Origin: Mycobacterium parmense
Lineage (GTDB): Bacteria; Actinomycetota; Actinomycetes; Mycobacteriales; Mycobacteriaceae
DNA length: 64,000 nt
NCBI RefSeq assembly: GCF_010730575.1
Contig: NZ_AP022614.1
Coordinates: 806,001 to 870,000, forward strand
Direction: 5' to 3'
Numbering within the stretch: the first letter of the stretch is position 1; each line of letters opens with the position of its first letter. Both the position numbers and the translations under genes were made by a program. Under the pieces are notes generated by a model. The model was not told where the DNA came from, did not search any database, and saw nothing but the letters and a program-made list of their open reading frames with translations. Shown here in pieces: positions 18,222 through 26,629 of this stretch.

Positions 18222-19367
18222 CTACGCGGTGTGTTCGGCGTCGTCGTGCGGGCCGTCGGTCGCCGGCGCGCCCAGCGACGCCAGCATGCCGGCGGCGGCG
18301 CGGTGCCAGGTGAAGTCCTCGGCGCGGCGGCGCGCGCAGCGGCGGCGTTGGTGTTCGGGGCGGCTGACGACGGCACTGACGGCGCTGGCGATGGCGGCCG
18401 GGTCGTTGTCGGCGAAGGCGCCGCTGTCCGGGGTGATGATCTCGGTCAGCGCCGAGGTGCGCGACACCACGGCCGGGGTTCCGCACGCCAGCGACTCGAG
18501 TGCGGCCAGCCCGAAGGTCTCATGCGGTCCGGGCGCCAGCGTGACGTCGGCCGTGGCCAGCAGGCCGGCGACGGCGTGCCGATCGTTGACGAAGCCGGTG
18601 AAGTCGATCGGCAGCCGGGACGCCTGCCGTTCGAGGCGGGCCCGCAGCGGGCCCTCGCCGACGACGACCAGCCGGGCGTCGACGCCCGCGTGACACAGCC
18701 TGCCGAGGGCGTCGATGCTGCGGTCGACCCGCTTCTCCACCGACAGCCGGCCGCAGTGCACCAACAGCATCTGATTCGGCGCCGCCCAGCGCCGCCGCAC
18801 CAGGTAGGAGTGGCGGCTCGGATGGAAGGTCTGCAGGTCGACGCCCAGCGGCACGGTGACCGTGTTCGTCGCGCCGATGCGGTCGAACTCCTCGCGCGCG
18901 AAACCCGTGGTGCACACCACTGTGTCGTAGTCGGCGGCGGTGCGCGCGTTGGCGATGTCAGCGAACTTGCGTGCCGGCGGGCCCGGAAGTACCTGTCCCA
19001 CAAGCCGATCCAGGCGTTCATGCGAGATCATCACTGTCTTGGCGCCGTGTTCGCGGCCCCACCTCCCCAGCGACCTCAGCGTGAGCCGGTCCGAGACTTC
19101 CAGCGCATCCGGCTCCAGCGCCTGCAGCAGCGCCTTGACCGGACCGGGCATCACCGCGCGGTATCCACCGGTGAGCGGAATGAGCCGGGCGGGCAGGGTG
19201 ATTCGGACCACGCCGGTGTGCATCCGGCAGCGCTGCGCGCGCTGACCGGGAACGACCAGGAAGACCTCGTGCCCGTTGGCGCAGTACTCCGCGCCCAGGC
19301 GATCGACCGCGGTGCGAAGGCCGCCGGAGCGCGGGCCATAGAAGTTGGCGACCTGAACAACACGCAT
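18222..19367 (-). CDS. mgtA: GDP-mannose-dependent alpha-mannosyltransferase MgtA
   Basis: The 381-residue GT4-family glycosyltransferase has an N-terminal FYGPRSGGLRTA loop and the C-terminal donor-site EX7E (HETFGLAALE). It matches M. tuberculosis Rv0557 (MgtA, earlier called PimB) from memory. That enzyme adds mannose to a glucuronosyl diacylglycerol in glycolipid/lipomannan-like synthesis at the inner face of the membrane. The ATG at 19367 (MRVVQVANFYGP) is preferred; a 32-residue upstream extension is Arg/Ser-rich and unlike the family. Confidence 0.82.
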   Translation of the reverse strand: MRVVQVANFYGPRSGGLRTAVDRLGAEYCANGHEVFLVVPGQRAQRCRMHTGVVRITLPARLIPLTGGYRAVMPGPVKALLQALEPDALEVSDRLTLRSLGRWGREHGAKTVMISHERLDRLVGQVLPGPPARKFADIANARTAADYDTVVCTTGFAREEFDRIGATNTVTVPLGVDLQTFHPSRHSYLVRRRWAAPNQMLLVHCGRLSVEKRVDRSIDALGRLCHAGVDARLVVVGEGPLRARLERQASRLPIDFTGFVNDRHAVAGLLATADVTLAPGPHETFGLAALESLACGTPAVVSRTSALTEIITPDSGAFADNDPAAIASAVSAVVSRPEHQRRRCARRRAEDFTWHRAAAGMLASLGAPATDGPHDDAEHTA

Positions 19368-19545
19368 ACCGCGAGAAGACGCGGTGCGCGTGTGCAGTCC
19401 ACGATGTCGAATCGACGCGCGCCTGAATACTGCATGAATTCCGCTCGCCGGGGCCGACACCACGCGCTATAACCTGTGCTTACGTGACGAGCGTGTCACC
19501 AACGGGGATAATGGATAATTTGCGTGGCCGGCCGAGGAGTGGTGC

Positions 19546-20007
19546 ATGACAGAATCCGCGGGCGCGGCCGCTGGTAAACCGCCAAGATCGACGCTGGGCG
19601 CCGTCTCGCTGGCCTTGGCAGTGGTCGCCTTGGTGGTGTTCCTTGTGCCGGTCGTCACCGGCGTCGTGGACCCCGGGTCGCTCGATCAGAAATCGGCCGT
19701 CGTGGTCGCGTCGTCATGCCTCGTCTTCGGGGCGTCGGCGGCGGTAATCGGCGGGGTCGCCCGGCGGCGAGTCAAGCGGGGCGTCGCCGCCGGCGGCGGC
19801 CTGGCGGTCGCCGGCCTCGCACTCGGGCTCCTCGCGGTGGTGTCGCCCGTGGTGCTGCTCGCGTTCGTGGGATTCGACGTGCACGCCGGGTACGAGGCGT
19901 TCCGGGCGTGCGTCAGGGGGTCGGGTGCCTCGTATCCGAGTTACCTGTGTCTCAAGGAATGCCCGGATGTTCTGGAATCGTTGTGCCGCAAAGCAGTTGG
20001 GTGGTGA
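19546..20007 (+). CDS. Small membrane protein, unknown
   Basis: The 153-residue protein has three hydrophobic segments: about residues 17-40, 50-70 and 80-107. A C-terminal tail carries four Cys (ACVRG, LCLKECP, LCRKA), perhaps a disulfide-bonded extracytoplasmic tail. GAGGAG lies upstream of the ATG. The Ala/Gly/Val-rich helices recall DUF4190-like mycobacterial proteins, but I cannot place it firmly. It converges on the budA gene, 8 bases away. Confidence 0.6.
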   Translation: MTESAGAAAGKPPRSTLGAVSLALAVVALVVFLVPVVTGVVDPGSLDQKSAVVVASSCLVFGASAAVIGGVARRRVKRGVAAGGGLAVAGLALGLLAVVSPVVLLAFVGFDVHAGYEAFRACVRGSGASYPSYLCLKECPDVLESLCRKAVGW

Positions 20008-20015
20008 CGAGCGGC

Positions 20016-20816
20016 TCAATCCGGGTTCTTGGACCTCGGGCCCTCGGCCTTGTCGATCCGCTCGGCGAGGTCGGCGCCGGACAGCTGCGCCCCGAGGAAC
20101 GCACCCGACGTCGGCAGGCTCAGATGCATCTGTGATGCCCCGCTGACCGCGATCTGCCCGCGCTCGAGTACGAAGTCGAGGATGTGGCCGCCGCGGGTGC
20201 GGTCGTCGTCGAGGAAGTGCAGGTGGTATCCGGCCACGGAGATGCCCTGCTCGAACTCGGGCGTCCGGAACCCCACGACGGTGCCCGAGACGCCGGTGAA
20301 CACCATCTCGGCCTGCTCCTCCGTCGCCTGGGTGAGCGGCGGATAGGGCGGCCGCTGTGCCATCACCGTGCGGGTGCGCAATTCGGCGAAGCGCCCGGTG
20401 ATGCGGATGGCGTAGATCAAATTAGCGCTTTCGATCCGGCGGTCGATGGCGGCGAGCAACTCGGTTCGGCCGGTGGGCCGTTCGACCGTCATCTCGAAGT
20501 CGCTATGGAACCGGGTGACCGCGGCGAACGGGGTGCGGTCGGTGGGCGCCGCCCGGGAGGCGGTGCCGTCGGCGCGTAACCGGTAGCAGACGCCGTCGAG
20601 AACGACCATCTCGCCGTCGAGGTGGTTGAAGGTGCCCAGGCCGAAGTCGCCGTGTCGCAGGATGTCGGCTACGGTGACGTCACCGTCGTAGACGCCCTCG
20701 AGCAGGGCGCTGATCGTCGAGAACTGATAGACCTCGTTGTCGTGATCGTCCGAGGGCTTCTGGTGATCGAGAAGCCTTGTCGCCCAATGGCGGAAGCGGT
20801 CATAGGCGGTGGTCAT
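20016..20816 (-). CDS. budA: Alpha-acetolactate decarboxylase
   Basis: The 266-residue protein carries the BudA zinc ligands His198, His200 (YHLHFLDDD) and His211 (GGH), plus the conserved NHLDGEM region. It decarboxylates (S)-2-acetolactate to (R)-acetoin. It follows the acetolactate synthase gene by 19 bases on the same strand, so together they form an acetoin operon from pyruvate. The ATG at 20816 is chosen because homology starts there; an earlier start would run into the synthase gene. Confidence 0.9.
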   Translation of the reverse strand: MTTAYDRFRHWATRLLDHQKPSDDHDNEVYQFSTISALLEGVYDGDVTVADILRHGDFGLGTFNHLDGEMVVLDGVCYRLRADGTASRAAPTDRTPFAAVTRFHSDFEMTVERPTGRTELLAAIDRRIESANLIYAIRITGRFAELRTRTVMAQRPPYPPLTQATEEQAEMVFTGVSGTVVGFRTPEFEQGISVAGYHLHFLDDDRTRGGHILDFVLERGQIAVSGASQMHLSLPTSGAFLGAQLSGADLAERIDKAEGPRSKNPD

Positions 20817-20835
20817 GGTCGTGTTGTTTCCCGGC

Positions 20836-22518
20836 TCACTCGAAGGGGTCGTCGTGCAGGTGCGCGGCCAGCTCGACGTTGTGGCTGTAGTCCACCGGCA
20901 CATCGATCAGCGACGGCCCGTCCTCGGTCAGCGCCCGGCGCAGGGTGGCGCTGAACTCGTCGAGGGTGTGCACCCGGTATCCGCGAGCGCCGAACGCAGC
21001 TGCGTAGGAGACGGTGTCATAGTCACCGAGCTGCACCCCCGATTCGCGGCCGTACTTGAGGACCTCCTGGAAGCCCACCATGTTGTAGGTGTTGTCGCGA
21101 AAGATGATGTGGGTGAAGCTCAGCCCGAGCCGGGTGGCGGTCTCGAGTTCCTGGGCCGAGAACAGGAATCCACCGTCGCCGGACACCGACACGACCGGGG
21201 TGCCGGGGCGCACCAGGCAGGCGGCCATCGCCCACGGCAGCGCGACGCCGAGCGTCTGCTGCCCGTTGGAGAACAGCAGTCGCCGCGGTTCGTACACGCG
21301 GAAATGGCGGGCCATGTAGATGTACACCGAGCCGATGTCGCAGGTGATCGTCGCGTCGTCACCGAGCTCGTCGCGCAGCCGCAACACGACGGCCACCGGG
21401 TTGAGCCCCGGCCCGTCCGGTGCGCGCTCACGCGCGGCGATATCGATGTCGGTCAACGCTTTTCGCTGCCGGGCGATGGCGTCGGAGTATTCGCCGGTGA
21501 GCGTGAGGCCGGCCAGGGCGTCGGTCAGCGCGGTCAGGGTGGCCGCGACGCTGCCGAGCAGTTCGAGGGCCGGCCGGTAGTGGTTGTCGATGTCGGCGGG
21601 CACCGAGTCGACGTGGACGATGGTGCGCTCGGCGTCGCCGTTCCATTGCGCCGGGTCGTATTCGACCGCGTCATAGCCGACGGCGATCAGGACGTCGGCG
21701 TGGGCGAGGACCACGTCGCCCGGCTGGTTGCGGAAGAGGCCCACCCGGCCCAGGAAGTGGCGCTCCAGCGCGCGCGAGATCACCCCGGCGGCCTGGAAGG
21801 TTTCGACGACGGGCAGCCCGGTGGTGGCGACCAGGGCGCGCAGCGCCAGGCAGCTGTCCGGGTCGGCGCCGCGGCTGCCGACCAACAGAGCGGGGCGGCG
21901 CGCGGTACGGACCAGCTCGGCCGCCGCGGCGATCGCCGCCGAGGGGGCGGCCGCCATGGGCGGTATCGGCAGCCGGTCGGTGATTCCCGCGGTCGTGGTG
22001 GCGGCCAGGACGTCAGCGGGCAGCACGACGGCCGCCGCCCCGCGCGGCTCGCCGGCCGCGGCGCGAAACGCCGCCACGGTGGCCTCGGCCGCGTTGTCCG
22101 GGTCGTTGATCTCGCCGGTGAATTTGGTGACCGTGCGCAGCAGTGCGGCGGCGTCCATCGACTGGTGGGTGCGCTTGAGCCGGTCCTCGCGCCGCACCGC
22201 GCCGCACAGCGCAACCAGCGGGTCCTGCTCGGTGTTGGCGGTCAGCAGACCGGTGGCCAGGTTGGCGGTGCCGGGCCCCGACGTCACCAACACCACCCCG
22301 GGCGTGCCGGTGAGGCGGCCGATCGCCCCGGCCATGAACGCGGCGTTCTGTTCGTGGCGGCACACGATGAGCTGCGGACCGGAGTCGGCCAGCGCGTCGT
22401 AGACCGCGTCGATCTTGGCGCCTGGCACACCGAAGACGTATTCGACGCCCTGGGCCGACAGGACGTCGACGATTTTCTGCGCGCTGCGCACGGGTGCACC
22501 GCAATCCGTCGGGGCCAT
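20836..22518 (-). CDS. alsS: Acetolactate synthase, catabolic AlsS type
   Basis: The 560-residue ThDP enzyme has the activating Glu56 (CRHEQNAAF), the FGVPGAKIDAVYDAL start typical of catabolic AlsS, and the ThDP motif SGDGGFLF...NTYNM near the C-terminus. The FAD-site sequence of anabolic IlvB appears absent. It condenses two pyruvates to acetolactate, and the budA gene downstream shows the product goes to acetoin rather than to valine/leucine. It is divergent from the Rieske oxygenase gene. Confidence 0.88.
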   Translation of the reverse strand: MAPTDCGAPVRSAQKIVDVLSAQGVEYVFGVPGAKIDAVYDALADSGPQLIVCRHEQNAAFMAGAIGRLTGTPGVVLVTSGPGTANLATGLLTANTEQDPLVALCGAVRREDRLKRTHQSMDAAALLRTVTKFTGEINDPDNAAEATVAAFRAAAGEPRGAAAVVLPADVLAATTTAGITDRLPIPPMAAAPSAAIAAAAELVRTARRPALLVGSRGADPDSCLALRALVATTGLPVVETFQAAGVISRALERHFLGRVGLFRNQPGDVVLAHADVLIAVGYDAVEYDPAQWNGDAERTIVHVDSVPADIDNHYRPALELLGSVAATLTALTDALAGLTLTGEYSDAIARQRKALTDIDIAARERAPDGPGLNPVAVVLRLRDELGDDATITCDIGSVYIYMARHFRVYEPRRLLFSNGQQTLGVALPWAMAACLVRPGTPVVSVSGDGGFLFSAQELETATRLGLSFTHIIFRDNTYNMVGFQEVLKYGRESGVQLGDYDTVSYAAAFGARGYRVHTLDEFSATLRRALTEDGPSLIDVPVDYSHNVELAAHLHDDPFE

Positions 22519-22564
22519 GCACCCAGCCAAGCATGTGTCCGGCGGTGTGGCGAGGGGAGACCTT

Positions 22565-22594
22565 GACCATCCACACATGGCTTGGTGTATGGTC
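22565..22594. promoter_or_regulatory. Operator candidate between alsS and the Rieske oxygenase
   Basis: GACCATCCAC (22565-22574) and GTGTATGGTC (22585-22594) are complementary at 9 of 10 positions around 10 bases. TTGACC at 22563-22568 overlaps the left arm and could be a -35 for the Rieske gene. The site lies in the 106-base divergent gap, so it could control both directions. The TetR at 23804 is the likely ligand. Confidence 0.55.
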
Positions 22595-22624
22595 CGAGCG
22601 AGGTGCGGCGATTAGGAGGCAGGG

Positions 22625-23794
22625 GTGACTATCGAGAGCGTGCGGCCGATGGAGATCAACGAGGATCTGACACGGCGGGCCCTGCGATTGGTGCTCGACA
22701 AGACCACCGACATGGCCGCCGAGGTGTTGCGGGTGCCGCTGAACTATTACCGCGACCCCAAGCTCGCCGACGTCGAGGAGTCGCAGATGTTGCGGCGGAC
22801 GCCCCTGGCGATCCTGCCCAGCGTGCAGGTCCCGAACCCGAACGATTTCGAAGTTCGCTCCGTGCTGGGAAGTTCGCTGCTGGTGACCCGCGACGGCGCG
22901 GGCGTGAGCCACGTGTTCTTGAACTACTGCCGCCACCGCGGCGCGATGCCGGCCTGCGGTGCGGGCAACGCCTCGCGGTTCACCTGCCCCTACCATGCCT
23001 GGACCTACCGGAACACCGGCGATTTGGCCAGTCTCCCGGGCAAGTCCGGCTTCACCGGCATCCGCACCGAGGATTACGGGCTGGTCGAGTTGCCGAGCGA
23101 GGAGGCCTACGGCTTCATCTGGGCGGTGCTGCGCCCCGGCGCGGCGATCGACATCGACGCGCACCTGGGTCCGGTGCGGACGCAGCTCGCCGAACTCGAC
23201 TACGGGTCGTTCGGGTATCACGCCCACCGCGAATTCACCTCCGAGGTGTCGTGGAAGGGAGCTCTGGAGGCGTTCGCCGAGGGTTACCACTTCCCGTTCG
23301 TGCACGGTCAGAGCCTGATCGGGCAGAACGCGTTGCCCAACGTGGCGATCTACGACGAGTACGGCAGGCATCACCGGCTCGGGTTTCCGTTCAACTGGAT
23401 CACCAACCTCGACGGCGACCCGGCCGGGTCGTGGGATGTGCGCGACAACATGGGGCTGATCTACTGGATCTATCCGAACCTGATCCTGGCCAACAGCAAT
23501 GTCGGTGTGGAGGTCATCGACATCCTGCCCGCGGGCGCCCCGACCCGCTGCACGGTGCGCCACAGCTGGCTGGCGCGGATACCGGCGACCAGTGACGAGC
23601 AGCGCGGCGTCTACGACATGATCTACGACGCCGTGCACGCGGCGGTGCGCGACGAGGACTTCGCGATGCTGCCCCAGTGCGGCGAGGGCGTGCGGCAGGG
23701 CGGGCACGACCATATGATCATCGGCCGCAACGAGATCGGCGTGCAACACATGATCAAGGTGTTCGCCGAGGTCCTGGGAGTCGCGCTGGACTAG
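22625..23794 (+). CDS. Rieske ring-hydroxylating oxygenase, alpha subunit
   Basis: The 389-residue protein has the Rieske [2Fe-2S] ligands Cys102/His104 and Cys121/His124 (YCRHRG and CPYHAW). The mononuclear iron ligands are probably His222 and His227 (EGYHFPFVHG). It would hydroxylate or demethylate an aromatic or other ring compound with oxygen. No small subunit or dedicated reductase is next to it. The GTG start has a TAGGAGG site 7 bases upstream. A TetR gene follows after 9 bases. Confidence 0.85.
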   Translation: MTIESVRPMEINEDLTRRALRLVLDKTTDMAAEVLRVPLNYYRDPKLADVEESQMLRRTPLAILPSVQVPNPNDFEVRSVLGSSLLVTRDGAGVSHVFLNYCRHRGAMPACGAGNASRFTCPYHAWTYRNTGDLASLPGKSGFTGIRTEDYGLVELPSEEAYGFIWAVLRPGAAIDIDAHLGPVRTQLAELDYGSFGYHAHREFTSEVSWKGALEAFAEGYHFPFVHGQSLIGQNALPNVAIYDEYGRHHRLGFPFNWITNLDGDPAGSWDVRDNMGLIYWIYPNLILANSNVGVEVIDILPAGAPTRCTVRHSWLARIPATSDEQRGVYDMIYDAVHAAVRDEDFAMLPQCGEGVRQGGHDHMIIGRNEIGVQHMIKVFAEVLGVALD

Positions 23795-23803
23795 GGTACG
23801 TGG

Positions 23804-24421
23804 ATGCGCAGACACGGCTGGTCCGGTGCGTTGCCGTCCAGCGACGACGAGGCCATCCGGCGGATCATCGCGGCGGCGAGCCGCGCCGTCGACGATTCCG
23901 GCCCGGACATCCGGATCACCGACATCGCGCGTGAGCTGGGCGTCACCCGGCAGACGGTGTACCGGTACTTCCCAACGACCGACGCCTTGCTGGCGGCCAC
24001 CGCGCTCTCCCAGGTCGGGCCCTATCTCGACCGAATAGCAGCCCACTGCAAGGGAATCCACGATCCCGCCGAAGCGGTGGTGGAGGGCATCGCGCACACG
24101 CTCGAACAGCTTCCGCGGGACAAGTATCTGGGGCTGCTGCTCTCGCCGGAGAAGGCGGCGTCGTACTCGGCGAGCGTGACCAGCGACGTGGCCCTCTCGC
24201 TGGGCCGCTCCATCGTCGACCGGTTCGACGTCGACTGGGACACGGCCGGCATCACCGAGGACCGGCGCGACGGCCTGGTCGAGTTCATGCTCAGGATCCT
24301 GCAGTCCTTCATCGTCGATCCCGGGCGGCCGCCGCGATCGCCCGCCGAGTTGCGGGATTACCTGCGCCAGTGGGTCGCGCCCGCGATCGCCTACCATCGG
24401 CCAACCGTCCCGGAACCCTAG
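23804..24421 (+). CDS. TetR-family regulator
   Basis: The 205-residue protein has a TetR HTH at about 20-66 (ITDIARELGVTRQTVYRYFPTTDALL). It is cotranscribed with the Rieske oxygenase and likely controls it, and perhaps alsS-budA, through the palindrome at 22565. Its stop codon overlaps the end of the convergent flavin monooxygenase by four bases. Confidence 0.82.
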   Translation: MRRHGWSGALPSSDDEAIRRIIAAASRAVDDSGPDIRITDIARELGVTRQTVYRYFPTTDALLAATALSQVGPYLDRIAAHCKGIHDPAEAVVEGIAHTLEQLPRDKYLGLLLSPEKAASYSASVTSDVALSLGRSIVDRFDVDWDTAGITEDRRDGLVEFMLRILQSFIVDPGRPPRSPAELRDYLRQWVAPAIAYHRPTVPEP

Positions 24422-25941
24422 CCGCTTGACCCGGCCCCGAACCAGCGGCGCAACGCGGCGCGCAGGCCGTCCCGCTCGCCGGCGCCGATCGTGTCGGCTG
24501 CCCAGGCGACGTAGCCGTCGGGCCGGATCAGCATCGCGGCCGCGGGCCGGTCGGCGACGGTGGCGGTGACAGTGTCGACGCGGTCGGCCCAACCGCCCGC
24601 ATCGGCTGCGACCGCGCCGTCGAGATCGAGCAGCACCGGTCGCGCGTCGTGCAGCAGCTCGACGATCCGCCGGCCGTCGTCGAGCGTAAGGTCCGCCACC
24701 AGCCGGCCCGACAACGGATGGTGGTCGCCGACGTCATACACCACGTCGGAGCCGGCCAGCAGCGCCGCCATCTTCTCGGCGACGGCGGTGCCGGTGAGGA
24801 GTTCGCCGAAAAGCGTTCGTAATGCCTTGACTTCGGGACCCGGGGCCATGAGCGCGGTCTGGGCGAGCGAATGCATCATGACGCGCGTACCGGCGGGGTG
24901 CCGTTCGGACTCGTAGGTGTCGAGCAATCCCTCGGGAGCCCGGCCCTCGACCTGGGCCGCCAACTTCCAGCCGAGGTTGATGGCGTCCTGCAGGCCGAGG
25001 TTCAGACCCGGGCCGCCCATCGCGCTGTGCACGTGGGCGGCGTCGCCGAGCAGCAAGACCCGCCCGTCGCGGTAGCGCGTCGCATGCCGCGTATTCCAGC
25101 CTTCAATGCGCCGAAGGGCATGCGGACCAGCACCTTTCGGCTCCACGAAAGGGATGTCGACACCGACCACACGACGGACGCTCTGACGTAGTTCGTCCAG
25201 GCACATCGGTTCTTCTTCGGCGCAAGGCCCGAATTCGATACTGCCCAGCATCGCCCTGCCGGGCTCGAACTCGGCGAAAATCAGCCCGCCGTTGTCAAAC
25301 CGCGTGTGGCCAAAGGGAAGCGGTCCGAAGCCCGGGATTTCGACGACGCCGTCGGCGCGGCGTAGTCGCTCGGGGATGTGCACGTGAGCGAGGCGGCTGA
25401 CCGTCGCAGAGGTGCTGCCGGGAAAATCGATTCCCAGCGCCTTGCGGACCGGGCTGTGCCCGCCGTCGGCTCCCACCAGGTAACTGGCGGAAAGGCCGTA
25501 ATCGCCTCCCGGCGAGGAGACCTTCAGCGCAACGGATTCCGGCTCCGGCCGCAGGCCGACGAGCTCGTGACCCCAGCGCACATCCACCCCCAGGTCGCGT
25601 GCCCGCTTCTCCAGGAGCCGCACCAGTCGGGGCTGGGGCATCAGCATCGCGTACATCGGATTGTTCGGCACGCCGGAGAAGTTCAGCGCCATGGCCGCGA
25701 ACATCCATCCGTCGGCGGGCCGGGGCGGGCCGTCGTCACCGGTGAACGCCTGATACAGCCCGCGCATGTCGAGCATCCGGACCACCTGCCCCACAAGCCC
25801 GTTCGCCTTGGGTTCAGAGCTGGGCCCGGGCAGTCTGTCCAGCACGACGGGCGTCACGCCCGCCAGCGCGAGTTCGCAGGCCAGCATCAGACCATTGGGC
25901 CCGGCGCCGGCGATGACGACGGGCGCCTGTTGGTCACTCAT
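24418..25941 (-). CDS. FAD-dependent aromatic monooxygenase (polyketide/rifampicin hydroxylase-like)
   Basis: The 507-residue class A flavoprotein monooxygenase has GAGPNG (12-17), the DG segment in LVGADGGHSPVR and the GD motif LLLGDAAHVHSAMGGPGLNLG near residue 290. A thioredoxin-like C-terminal domain follows. It resembles enzymes that hydroxylate polyketides or antibiotics such as rifamycins, and also phenol hydroxylases. It overlaps the upstream TetR gene by 8 bases. A detoxification role is plausible but not shown. Confidence 0.8.
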   Translation of the reverse strand: MSDQQAPVVIAGAGPNGLMLACELALAGVTPVVLDRLPGPSSEPKANGLVGQVVRMLDMRGLYQAFTGDDGPPRPADGWMFAAMALNFSGVPNNPMYAMLMPQPRLVRLLEKRARDLGVDVRWGHELVGLRPEPESVALKVSSPGGDYGLSASYLVGADGGHSPVRKALGIDFPGSTSATVSRLAHVHIPERLRRADGVVEIPGFGPLPFGHTRFDNGGLIFAEFEPGRAMLGSIEFGPCAEEEPMCLDELRQSVRRVVGVDIPFVEPKGAGPHALRRIEGWNTRHATRYRDGRVLLLGDAAHVHSAMGGPGLNLGLQDAINLGWKLAAQVEGRAPEGLLDTYESERHPAGTRVMMHSLAQTALMAPGPEVKALRTLFGELLTGTAVAEKMAALLAGSDVVYDVGDHHPLSGRLVADLTLDDGRRIVELLHDARPVLLDLDGAVAADAGGWADRVDTVTATVADRPAAAMLIRPDGYVAWAADTIGAGERDGLRAALRRWFGAGSSG

Positions 25942-26566
25942 GACGTGAATCCTCTCGGTGAGGTTCCGGCAGGCCGGCGCTGACGGCGCTGAAGCCCGAG
26001 CGGATCAGCGCGGTGATCGGGACCGGCGGGTCGGCCCTGATGTAGGCTTCGGCGGCCGCGTCGCCGACGGCGCGCACGACGGCCATCACCAACCGTGGGT
26101 ACAGATCCCGGTCGGGGTCGGTGCCGGTGCGCTCGGCGATCGCGTGCAACATCTCTTCGAACAGCTTGTCCGGAACGCAGTTTCGGACCTGTGGGTGCAT
26201 CACCAGTTTCCGGATCTCGACGAGTTGCCGCCGGCTCGGCACGCGGTTCTCGTCACCGTGCGCGTCGGCGAAGTCTTCCTCCAACGGCTCGAGCACGGCG
26301 TGGGTGATCGCCGTCCACAGCGGTTCGTCGGCCGGGCGTTGCCGTAGCACCGCCACGCTACGGCGGACGCGCTCAGCCTGCCGATAGGCCAGGGCTTCGT
26401 ACTTGCCGTTGAAGTAGTTGTTGAACGTACGCAGTGACACCCCCGCCAGGCCGGCGATGTCGTCGCGAGTCACGTTCTCGAGCCCGCGTTCGAAGGCCAG
26501 GCTCAGTGCGGCGTCGCTCAGCGCGCGCCGGGTGTCGGCCTTCTTTCGCTCGCGCAGCCCCGTCAT
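25934..26566 (-). CDS. TetR-family regulator of the flavin monooxygenase
   Basis: From the ATG at 26566 the protein is 210 residues, with a basic start (MTGLRERKKADT) and a TetR HTH (ITRDD..SLRTFNNYFNGKYEAL type). A longer frame starts 36 bases upstream at 26602, but that would overlap the GGGCAA palindrome, and the MTGLRERKK start is common for this subfamily. It overlaps the monooxygenase gene and very likely represses it. Confidence 0.82.
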   Translation of the reverse strand: MTGLRERKKADTRRALSDAALSLAFERGLENVTRDDIAGLAGVSLRTFNNYFNGKYEALAYRQAERVRRSVAVLRQRPADEPLWTAITHAVLEPLEEDFADAHGDENRVPSRRQLVEIRKLVMHPQVRNCVPDKLFEEMLHAIAERTGTDPDRDLYPRLVMAVVRAVGDAAAEAYIRADPPVPITALIRSGFSAVSAGLPEPHREDSRHE

Positions 26567-26596
26567 GCCGACCACCGTACCCAAAAGGTGCACATT

Positions 26597-26610
26597 GGGC
26601 AAAGTTGCCC
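26597..26610. promoter_or_regulatory. Candidate operator of the TetR-monooxygenase operon
   Basis: GGGCAA (26597-26602) and TTGCCC (26605-26610) form a perfect 12-base symmetric site with a 2-base centre, 31 bases upstream of the TetR ATG. A further half-site, TGGGCAG, follows. The place and symmetry fit autoregulation by the TetR protein. Confidence 0.5.
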
Positions 26611-26629
26611 GCTGGGCAGTTTTCCGTGG

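Noticed and set aside
20809..24592. Very long open frames opposite alsS, the Rieske gene and TetR (up to about 850 codons)
   Set aside because: They are shadows of high-GC genes on the other strand. Their translations are Arg/Gly/Pro-rich and match no family, while the opposite strand has clear motifs.
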